Of a stretch of DNA of 6,304 bases, positions 1 to 5,629 are shown piece after piece. The position numbers and the translations under genes are program-made. The notes beneath the pieces are model-generated. The model made no database searches. It saw nothing but the letters and a program-made list of their open reading frames with translations, and was not told the origin of the DNA. The DNA is from Acetobacteraceae bacterium (GTDB lineage Bacteria; Pseudomonadota; Alphaproteobacteria; Acetobacterales; Acetobacteraceae): positions 1-6,304 of the forward strand of contig DAHWBL010000503.1 in assembly GCA_027323595.1 (NCBI GenBank), read 5' to 3'. Position 1 is the first letter of the stretch, and each line of letters opens with the position of its first letter.

Positions 1-1098
1 CTGAACCAGATGCTCGTCGAGATGGACGGGTTCGAGAGCAACGAGGGCGTGATCCTGATCGCGGCGACCAACCGCCCCGACGTGCTCGACCCCGCGCTGC
101 TGCGCCCCGGCCGCTTCGATCGCCAGGTGGTGGTGCCCAACCCCGACGTGAACGGGCGCGAGAAGATTTTGCGCGTGCACATGCGCAAGGTTCCGCTCGC
201 CTCCGATGTCGATCCCAAGGTGATCGCGCGCGGCACGCCGGGCTTCTCGGGTGCTGATCTCGCCAACCTGGTCAACGAGGCGGCCCTGCTCGCCGCGCGG
301 CTGGGCAAGCGCGTGGTGGCGATGGCCGAGTTCGAGCACGCGAAGGACAAGGTGCTGATGGGCGCGGAGCGCCGCTCGCTGGTGATGAGCGATGCGGAAA
401 AGCGCATGACCGCCTTTCATGAGGGCGGTCACGCGCTGTGCGCGATGCACCAGCCCGAATGCGACCCGGTGCACAAGGCCACCATCATCCCGCGTGGCCG
501 CGCGCTCGGTCTGGTGATGAGCCTGCCGGAAGGCGACCGCTATTCGAAAAGCAAGTCCAAGCTGCTCGCCGAACTCACCATGGCGATGGGCGGACGCGCC
601 GCCGAGGAGATCATCTTCGGCGCCAACAACGTGTCCAACGGCGCCTCCGGCGACATCAAGATGGCCACCGACCAGGCGCGGCGGATGGTCACCGAGTGGG
701 GCATGAGCGACAAGATCGGCATGATCGCCTATGGCGATAACGGCCAGGAGGTGTTCCTGGGTCACTCGGTGACGCAGAACAAGAACGTCTCGGAAGCCAC
801 CGCGCGCGACATCGACGCCGAGATCAAGTTGATCATCGATGGCGCCTATGCCCACGCCCGCCAGATTTTGACCGACAATCTGGAAGAACTGAACCGCATC
901 GCCAACGGTCTGCTGGAATACGAGACCCTGTCAGGCGACGAGATCCGCGTGCTGCTGCGCGGCGAGCCGATCGTGCGCAAAGTGGTGGACGAACCCGCCG
1001 CCGCCGAGCGCGGGCGCGGCTCGGTGCCATCGGCCGGACGCCCGGCATCGGCTCCGCCGCCGACCGGCGGGCTGGGGCCCGCGCCGCTGCCCGGCTGA
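1..1098 (+). CDS. ftsH: ATP-dependent zinc metalloprotease FtsH, C-terminal part (5' end outside window)
   Basis: FtsH is a membrane-anchored hexameric AAA+ protease that degrades misassembled membrane proteins and selected cytosolic regulators. The open frame runs from base 1, so the transmembrane segments, Walker A and Walker B lie outside the window. Visible first is the AAA second region of homology: AATNRP at visible residues 21-26 and RPGRFDR at 35-41, carrying the two arginine fingers. The peptidase domain follows, with HEGGH at 140-144 (bases 418-432) as the zinc and catalytic motif. The likely third zinc ligand is Asp218, in NGASGDIKMAT. The tail from about base 982 is rich in Pro, Ala and Gly and looks disordered, which is common in alphaproteobacterial FtsH. 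The HExxH motif reads HEGGH instead of the textbook HEAGH; both ligand histidines and the glutamate are kept, so it should be active. The TGA at 1096-1098 touches the folP ATG. Family identification is near certain. Confidence 0.97.
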   Translation: MNQMLVEMDGFESNEGVILIAATNRPDVLDPALLRPGRFDRQVVVPNPDVNGREKILRVHMRKVPLASDVDPKVIARGTPGFSGADLANLVNEAALLAARLGKRVVAMAEFEHAKDKVLMGAERRSLVMSDAEKRMTAFHEGGHALCAMHQPECDPVHKATIIPRGRALGLVMSLPEGDRYSKSKSKLLAELTMAMGGRAAEEIIFGANNVSNGASGDIKMATDQARRMVTEWGMSDKIGMIAYGDNGQEVFLGHSVTQNKNVSEATARDIDAEIKLIIDGAYAHARQILTDNLEELNRIANGLLEYETLSGDEIRVLLRGEPIVRKVVDEPAAAERGRGSVPSAGRPASAPPPTGGLGPAPLPG

Positions 1099-2160
1099 AT
1101 GCGCGAACCCGGCGCGCTGATCGAGCCGCTGGGTCTGCTCGACGGACAGGGCGCGATCGATGCCTTGCGCGCCGGCCTCGCCCTGCCGCTGGGCGACGGC
1201 CGCGCCTACACCCTGGCGCGGCTGATCCACCCGGCCGCGGCCACCCGCATCGTTGCCGCCACCGCCCTGCCCGAGCCGTGGCGCCCGCTCGCCGCGCGCC
1301 TCGCCGCCCCGCCGCCGCCCTGGCTTGATCGCGTCGGGCCGCCCGCAGTGATGGGCATCCTCAACGTCACCCCCGACAGTTTCAGCGATGGCGGCCGCCA
1401 CCTCACCGCCGCCGCCGCCATCGATGCCGGCCTTGCGATGCTGGATGCCGGTGCCGCGATCCTTGATGTCGGCGGCGAGAGCACCCGCCCCGGCGCGGCG
1501 ATCGTGAGCGTCGGCGAGGAACAGGCGCGGATCGTGCCGGTGGTGACAGCTCTTGCCCGCGCCGGCGCGACCGTCTCGGTCGACACCCGCAACGCGGCCA
1601 CCATGCGCGCCGCCCTCGATGCGGGTGCGGCGATCATCAACGATGTCACCGCGCTGCGCCACGACCCCGACGCCGCCGGGGTGGTCGCTTCTGCCGGCTG
1701 CCGGGTGATCCTGATGCATATGCGCGGCACGCCGGCGACGATGGACCGCGAGGCGGTCTATGGCGACATCGCCGTCGAGGTGGTGGACGAACTGGCCGTC
1801 GCGATCGCGGCCGCGCAGGCCGCCGGCATCGCGCGCGCGCGGATCGCGGTTGATCCGGGCTTTGGCTTCGCCAAGGTCGGGGCACAGAATCAGGCGCTGC
1901 TGCGCCGGCTCGACCTGTTCGCCAATCTGGGCTGTCCGCTGGTGATCGGACTGTCGCGCAAGCGCTTCATCGGCGCCGCCGGAGGCGCGAGCGACCCCAC
2001 GCGGCGGCTGCCCGGCTCGCTGGCCGCCGGGCTTGCCACGATCCTGCGCGGCGCCTCTGTGCTGCGGGTGCACGACGTGGCAGAGACTGTGCAGGCGCTG
2101 CGTGTCTGGCGCAGCATCGATCCCGGACCAGGTGCCGATCACGGAGCCCGCCATGAATGA
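1099..2160 (+). CDS. folP: Dihydropteroate synthase FolP with N-terminal extension
   Basis: FolP condenses 6-hydroxymethyl-7,8-dihydropterin diphosphate with p-aminobenzoate to 7,8-dihydropteroate in folate synthesis; it is the sulfonamide target. The 353-residue protein shows the whole TIM-barrel signature set: MGILNVTPDSFSDGG (residues 85-99), DVGGESTRPG (123-132), VDTRN with Asp162, NDV at 181-183, DPGFGFAK (252-259), GLSRKRFIG (284-292) and RVHDV (323-327). The catalytic core is intact. About 67 residues precede the first motif beyond what the E. coli enzyme (about 282 aa) has. They are Ala/Leu/Pro-rich with no recognised domain; I recall similar leaders in Acetobacteraceae FolP. I chose the ATG at 1099 because it abuts the ftsH TGA (TGAATG), which fits translational coupling. 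No convincing Shine-Dalgarno sequence precedes it, so a later start cannot be excluded, though the frame is open and coding-like throughout. The end overlaps glmM by 8 bases. Confidence 0.96.
   Translation: MREPGALIEPLGLLDGQGAIDALRAGLALPLGDGRAYTLARLIHPAAATRIVAATALPEPWRPLAARLAAPPPPWLDRVGPPAVMGILNVTPDSFSDGGRHLTAAAAIDAGLAMLDAGAAILDVGGESTRPGAAIVSVGEEQARIVPVVTALARAGATVSVDTRNAATMRAALDAGAAIINDVTALRHDPDAAGVVASAGCRVILMHMRGTPATMDREAVYGDIAVEVVDELAVAIAAAQAAGIARARIAVDPGFGFAKVGAQNQALLRRLDLFANLGCPLVIGLSRKRFIGAAGGASDPTRRLPGSLAAGLATILRGASVLRVHDVAETVQALRVWRSIDPGPGADHGARHE
2141..2146 (+). promoter_or_regulatory. Ribosome binding site of glmM
   Basis: ACGGAG lies six bases before the ATG at 2153, inside the end of folP. 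It contains the GGAG core of an anti-16S site. It decides the glmM start, because the same frame is open further upstream to about 2033 through folP sequence with no homology to GlmM. Confidence 0.6.
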
Positions 2161-3526
2161 CCAGCACGCCAAGCCCGCCCGCCGCCTGTTCGGCACCGAC
2201 GGCATCCGCGGCCGCGCCAACACCGAGCCGATGACCGCGGGCATCGCGCTGCGGCTGGGCCAGGCCGCCGGGCTGCTGTTCACCCGCGGCGCGCATCGCC
2301 ATCGCGTGGTGATCGGCAAGGACACGCGCCTGTCGGGCTACATGATCGAGCCCGCGCTCACCGCCGGCTTCGTCGGCGCGGGCATGGACGTGATGCTGGT
2401 CGGCCCGCTGCCCACCCCGGCGGTGGCCATGCTCACCCGCAGCCTGCGTGCCGACCTCGGCGTGGTGATCTCGGCCAGCCACAACCCGTTCGAGGATAAC
2501 GGCATCAAGCTGTTCGGCCCGGATGGTTTCAAACTCTCCGACGCCACCGAGGCCGAGATCGAGGCGATGATGGACAGCGAGCTTGGTTCGCGTCTGGCCG
2601 AACCCGCCGCGCTGGGCCGGGCGCAGCGGCTGCAGGACGCGGCCGGGCGCTATATGGAAAGTGCGAAGGCGAGCTTTCCGCGCCGGCTCAGCCTCGACGG
2701 GCTCAAGATCGTCGTCGATTGCGCCAACGGCGCCGCCTACAAGGTGGCGCCCAGCGTGCTGTGGGAACTCGGCGCCAATGTCATTCCGATCGGGGTTTCG
2801 CCTGACGGATTCAACATCAATCGTGATTGCGGCAGCACCTCGCCGGCGCTGTTCTGCGCCAAGGTGCTCGAACATGGCGCCGATATCGGCCTCGCGCTCG
2901 ATGGCGACGCGGACCGGCTGCTGGTGGCCGACGAGCGCGGGCAGTTGATCGACGGTGACCAGATTCTCGCCGCCATCACCCGTGCCTGGCACCGCAACGG
3001 CGAGGTGCGCGGCGGCGGCGTGGTTGCCACCGTCATGTCCAATCTGGGGCTGGAGCGCTGGCTCGGCGGCATCGGGCTGCAACTGCACCGCACCCCGGTC
3101 GGCGATCGCTACGTCGCCGAAAAGATGCGCGCCATCGGCTGCAACATCGGTGGCGAGCAGTCCGGCCACATGATCCTGTCCGACCACGCCACCACCGGCG
3201 ACGGGCTGGTCGCCGCGTTGCAGATTCTCGCCTGCATCATCGACGAGGGGCGTCCGGCGAGCCGGGTGCTGCGCAGCTTCACGCCGCTGCCGCAACTGCT
3301 GAAGAACGTCTGCTATGACGGCGCGAACCCGCTGCATGATGGCCAGGTCAAGCTCGCCATCGCCGCCGCCGAGGCAGCGCTTGGCGGCACCGGCCGGCTG
3401 CTGGTGCGCCCGTCGGGCACCGAGAAGCTGATCCGGGTGATGGCCGAGGGCGAGGATGAGGCGCGGGTCGGCGAGATCGTCGATTCGCTGTGCGAGACGA
3501 TCGCCGCGGCCGCCGGCACGCATTGA
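2153..3526 (+). CDS. glmM: Phosphoglucosamine mutase GlmM
   Basis: GlmM interconverts glucosamine-6-phosphate and glucosamine-1-phosphate in the cytosol, feeding UDP-N-acetylglucosamine for peptidoglycan and lipopolysaccharide. The 457-residue product is close to the E. coli length (445). All alpha-D-phosphohexomutase signatures are present: GTDGIRG at residues 14-20; the phosphoserine loop ISASHNPFEDNGIK with active Ser109; the Mg-binding loop DGDADR at 250-255; the sugar loop GGEQSGH at 333-339; and the phosphate-binding RPSGTE at 419-424. The SASHN and GEQSGH forms mark GlmM and not phosphomannomutase/phosphoglucomutase. The start at 2153 has an ACGGAG site six bases upstream and puts GTDGIRG near the N-terminus as usual. 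It overlaps folP by eight bases (ATGAATGA) and shares one base with thiD, so it is probably cotranscribed with both. Activity is expected to need phosphorylation of Ser109, as known for the family. Confidence 0.97.
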   Translation: MNDQHAKPARRLFGTDGIRGRANTEPMTAGIALRLGQAAGLLFTRGAHRHRVVIGKDTRLSGYMIEPALTAGFVGAGMDVMLVGPLPTPAVAMLTRSLRADLGVVISASHNPFEDNGIKLFGPDGFKLSDATEAEIEAMMDSELGSRLAEPAALGRAQRLQDAAGRYMESAKASFPRRLSLDGLKIVVDCANGAAYKVAPSVLWELGANVIPIGVSPDGFNINRDCGSTSPALFCAKVLEHGADIGLALDGDADRLLVADERGQLIDGDQILAAITRAWHRNGEVRGGGVVATVMSNLGLERWLGGIGLQLHRTPVGDRYVAEKMRAIGCNIGGEQSGHMILSDHATTGDGLVAALQILACIIDEGRPASRVLRSFTPLPQLLKNVCYDGANPLHDGQVKLAIAAAEAALGGTGRLLVRPSGTEKLIRVMAEGEDEARVGEIVDSLCETIAAAAGTH

Positions 3527-4326
3527 TGCGCCTGCGCGGCCGGGTGCTGGCCATCGCCGGCTCTGATTCTGGCGGCGGGGCGGGCATCCAGGCCGACATC
3601 AAGACCGTCACCGCGCTGGGCGGCTACGCGCTCACCGCCATCACCGCGCTCACCGCGCAGGACACGCACGGCGTGCGCGCGGTGCACCCGGTGCCGGCCG
3701 ATTTCGTTCGATTGCAGATCGAGATGGCGCTGGCCGATCCCGGCGCGGACGCGCTCAAGACCGGCATGCTGGGCGATGCCGCCTGTATCGCCGCGGTCGC
3801 CGACGCGCTCGCCGGCTGCGCCCTGCCGCTGGTGCTCGACCCGGTCATGGTGGCCAAGGGCGGGGCCGACCTGCTCGCCAAAAACGCTGTTGCCAGCCTG
3901 ATCGCGCGGCTGTTGCCAAAGGCCACGCTGCTCACCCCCAATCTCGACGAGGCCGCTGTGCTCGCCGGCATGGCGGTGCGCACCCTGCCCGACATGCACG
4001 AAGCCGCCGCCGTCCTGCTCGGCCTTGGCGCGCGGGCGGTGCTGCTGAAGGGCGGCCATCTGCCCGGCGAGGAGGTGACCGATCTGCTGATCACCGCTGA
4101 TGGCATCGAGGCTTTTTCCGCCCCGCGCATTCCTGGCCGGCACACCCACGGCACCGGCTGCACGCTCGCCTCCGCCGTCGCCACCGGGCTCGCCCAGGGC
4201 ATGGGCCTGCGCGACGCGGTGGTGCGTGCCCGTGCCTTCGTGCGCGCCGCCATCGACGCCGCGCCGGGCTTTGGCGCCGGCCATGGCCCGCTGAACCATG
4301 TCGCCCTGCTCGACCCGCCGGCCTGA
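3526..4326 (+). CDS. thiD: Hydroxymethylpyrimidine/phosphomethylpyrimidine kinase ThiD
   Basis: ThiD phosphorylates 4-amino-5-hydroxymethyl-2-methylpyrimidine (HMP) and then HMP-phosphate, giving the pyrimidine half of thiamine. It is a cytosolic ribokinase-fold enzyme. The 266-residue length equals that of E. coli ThiD. Seen in order: AIAGSDSGGGAGIQADIKT near residues 9-27 (substrate site), TAQDTHGV, KTGML at 78-82, DPVMVAKGG at 105-113, TPNLDEA at 137-143, KGGH at 175-178, and the anion-hole/catalytic motif HGTGCT at 208-213 with Cys212. The start is the ATG at 3526, whose A is the last base of the glmM stop (TGATG). This gives the usual ThiD N-terminus; a GTG at 3490 would add 12 residues unlike the family. 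No Shine-Dalgarno sequence is evident, so translation probably depends on ribosomes finishing glmM. Related pyridoxal kinases share the fold, but the SGGGAGIQADIKT and GTGCT motifs favour ThiD. No TPP riboswitch precedes it. Confidence 0.95.
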   Translation: MRLRGRVLAIAGSDSGGGAGIQADIKTVTALGGYALTAITALTAQDTHGVRAVHPVPADFVRLQIEMALADPGADALKTGMLGDAACIAAVADALAGCALPLVLDPVMVAKGGADLLAKNAVASLIARLLPKATLLTPNLDEAAVLAGMAVRTLPDMHEAAAVLLGLGARAVLLKGGHLPGEEVTDLLITADGIEAFSAPRIPGRHTHGTGCTLASAVATGLAQGMGLRDAVVRARAFVRAAIDAAPGFGAGHGPLNHVALLDPPA

Positions 4327-4330
4327 TCCG

Positions 4331-4376
4331 GGCTGGCGGCAATTGCCGCCCCGCCCGCACGCGGCTATTGCCAGCC
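4331..4376. repeat. Palindrome and near-exact direct repeat between thiD and serC
   Basis: The 54-base gap holds a perfect 16-base palindrome, GGCGGCAATTGCCGCC (4335-4350). GCGGCAATTGCC (4336-4347) recurs 25 bases later as GCGGCTATTGCC (4361-4372), with one mismatch in 12. In addition GGCTGG (4331-4336) is the inverse of CCAGCC (4371-4376), so a longer imperfect stem is possible. No T-run follows, so it is a poor intrinsic terminator. It could be a tandem operator for serC, an RNA structure, or chance in GC-rich DNA. TTGCCG (4343-4348), 17 bases, then TATTGC (4366-4371) is a weak sigma-70-like pair; it would give a nearly leaderless serC transcript. The repeat geometry is seen directly; the function is inference. 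Confidence 0.45.
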
Positions 4377-4380
4377 GATC

Positions 4381-5562
4381 ATGACAGCGATCGCCAAGCC
4401 AAGCCTGCGCCCGTCCAACCCGTGTTTTTCGTCCGGTCCCTGCGCCAAGCGCCCGGGCTTCCGGCTCGACGCGCTGGAGACCGCGCAGCTCGGCCGAAGC
4501 CACCGCGCCGCCGCCCCGAAGGCGCGCCTCGCCGAGGTGATCGACCGCTCGGCCGCCATTCTGGGCATGCCCGCGGGCTGGCGGCTTGGCATCGTGCCGG
4601 GCTCGGACACCGGCGCGGTGGAGATGGCGCTGTGGTCCCTGCTCGGCCCGCGCCCGGTGGATGTGGTGGCGTTCGAAAGCTTCGGCGACGCCTGGGTCAG
4701 CGACGTGCTGAAGCAACTGCGCCTGCCCGATGCCCGCCGCATCGCCGCGCCCTATGGCGCATTGCCCGATCTGGCCAGCGTCGATCCCGCGCACGACCTG
4801 GTGTTCACCTGGAACGGCACCACCTCGGGCGTGCGGGTGCCCGATGCGGACTGGATTTCGCCCGACCGCGAGGGGCTCGCGATCTGCGATGCCACCTCGG
4901 CGGCGTTCGCGATGCGGCTCGACTGGTCGCGGCTCGATGTGGTCACCTGGTCGTGGCAGAAGGTGCTGGGCGGCGAGGCCGCGCACGGCATGATCGCGCT
5001 GTCGCCGCGCGCGGTCGCCCGGCTGGAGAGCCACACGCCGGCCTGGCCGATGCCGAAGATCTTTCGCCTGACCAACGGCGGCAAGCTGATCGAAGGCATT
5101 TTTCGCGGCGACACCATCAACACGCCCTCGATGCTGTGCGTCGCCGACGCGCTGGACGGGCTCGGCTGGGCCGAAAGCGTCGGCGGGCTCGATGGGCTGG
5201 TGGCGCGCAGCGAGGCCAATCTGGCCGCCGTCGCGGCGTGGGTGGCGCGCAGCGACTGGGCGGATTTCCTCGCCGCCGACCCGGCCACGCGCTCCTGCAC
5301 CGCGATCTGCCTGAAAATCATCGCGCCCTGGTTCACCGCCCTGCCCGCCGCCGCGCAGGCCAAGGCGGCTGGCCGCATCGCCGCGCTGGTGGAGGCCGAG
5401 GGGGCCGGCTTCGACATCGCCGCCTATCGCGACGCCCCGCCGGGGCTGCGGCTGTGGGGCGGCGCGACGGTGCAGACCGAGGATCTCCGCCTTCTGCTGC
5501 CCTGGCTGGACTGGGCCGCCGCCAGCGTCGCCGCCACCTATGAGGAAGCCGGGCATGGCTGA
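4381..5562 (+). CDS. serC: Phosphoserine aminotransferase SerC, Methanosarcina/alphaproteobacterial type
   Basis: SerC is a PLP enzyme that transaminates 3-phosphohydroxypyruvate with glutamate to O-phosphoserine in serine synthesis. In bacteria using the DXP-dependent vitamin B6 route it also makes 4-phosphohydroxythreonine. The 393-residue product begins with a motif typical of this subfamily, PSNPCFSSGPCAKRPGF (residues 11-27). It then shows WNGTTSGVRVP from Trp144, DATSA from Asp170 (the Asp expected to hold the PLP ring nitrogen), and SWQKVLGGE with Lys194 as the Schiff-base lysine. NGGKLIEGIFRGDTINTPSM completes the active site. It is longer than E. coli SerC (about 362) and matches the 'Methanosarcina type' class found in many Alphaproteobacteria. 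The ATG at 4381 places the conserved N-terminal motif right at the start; no Shine-Dalgarno sequence is visible. It lies 54 bases after thiD. Its last bases overlap a possible 24-codon ORF starting at 5555. I see no serA next to it inside this window. Confidence 0.94.
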   Translation: MTAIAKPSLRPSNPCFSSGPCAKRPGFRLDALETAQLGRSHRAAAPKARLAEVIDRSAAILGMPAGWRLGIVPGSDTGAVEMALWSLLGPRPVDVVAFESFGDAWVSDVLKQLRLPDARRIAAPYGALPDLASVDPAHDLVFTWNGTTSGVRVPDADWISPDREGLAICDATSAAFAMRLDWSRLDVVTWSWQKVLGGEAAHGMIALSPRAVARLESHTPAWPMPKIFRLTNGGKLIEGIFRGDTINTPSMLCVADALDGLGWAESVGGLDGLVARSEANLAAVAAWVARSDWADFLAADPATRSCTAICLKIIAPWFTALPAAAQAKAAGRIAALVEAEGAGFDIAAYRDAPPGLRLWGGATVQTEDLRLLLPWLDWAAASVAATYEEAGHG

Positions 5563-5629
5563 TCGCCCCTGGCCCGGCGCGAACCCGAGGTGTAACACCT
5601 GCGCCGCCCTGTTGATCCTGGACCGATGA
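5555..5629 (+). CDS. Possible 24-residue ORF bridging serC and hisZ
   Basis: This is a candidate only. The ATG at 5555 overlaps the serC stop by eight bases (ATGGCTGA), and the TGA at 5627-5629 overlaps the hisZ ATG (ATGA at 5626-5629). A good Shine-Dalgarno-like GAGGAA (5542-5547) sits seven bases before the ATG, better than any site I see before serC or hisZ. The product would be 24 residues starting MADRPWPGANP, with a CNTC pair (Cys13 and Cys16) and a hydrophobic ALLIL stretch near the end. It has no His-codon run, so it is not a histidine attenuation leader. It could be a coupling mini-ORF that carries ribosomes from serC to hisZ, a relic of a lost gene, or chance. I recognise no homolog. 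The 13-base dyad falls inside it. Confidence 0.3.
   Translation: MADRPWPGANPRCNTCAALLILDR
5588..5600. promoter_or_regulatory. 13-base dyad AGGTGT-A-ACACCT upstream of hisZ
   Basis: Six-base arms are perfectly symmetrical about one central base. The dyad ends 25 bases before the hisZ ATG, in the 63-base serC-hisZ spacer. The spacing and symmetry look like an operator for a dimeric repressor, but I cannot name the regulator. As RNA it would form only a five-pair stem with a UAA loop, and no T-run follows, so a terminator is unlikely. The in-frame TAA at 5593-5595 also rules out a hisZ start further upstream. Confidence 0.35.

Noticed and set aside
2033..2152. Upstream extension of the glmM frame into folP
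   Set aside because: It would add 40 residues unlike any GlmM N-terminus. The ATG at 2153 has a ribosome site and places GTDGIRG at the normal position.
931..2325. A 464-codon open frame on the - strand opposite the end of ftsH and folP
   Set aside because: Same codon-register shadow effect as above; low-complexity Arg/Ala/Gly/His composition and no family motifs.
1967..3523. A 518-codon open frame on the - strand opposite glmM
   Set aside because: It is in register with glmM codons and is explained by absence of TTA, CTA and TCA; no recognisable protein.
3490..3525. Upstream GTG start for thiD
   Set aside because: It adds 12 Arg-rich residues inside glmM. The ATG at 3526 gives the family-standard length and N-terminus.
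4335..4350. The palindrome as a rho-independent terminator for the ftsH-thiD block
   Set aside because: It has no loop bases and no following T-run; the next bases are C-rich. It is kept only as a repeat of unknown role.
4368..5543. A 391-codon + strand frame almost coextensive with serC
   Set aside because: An off-frame shadow rich in Arg and Pro repeats. The serC frame holds all active-site motifs, including the PLP lysine.
5555..5629. The mini-ORF as a histidine attenuation leader for hisZ
   Set aside because: It contains no histidine codons and no terminator/antiterminator pair with a T-run follows.
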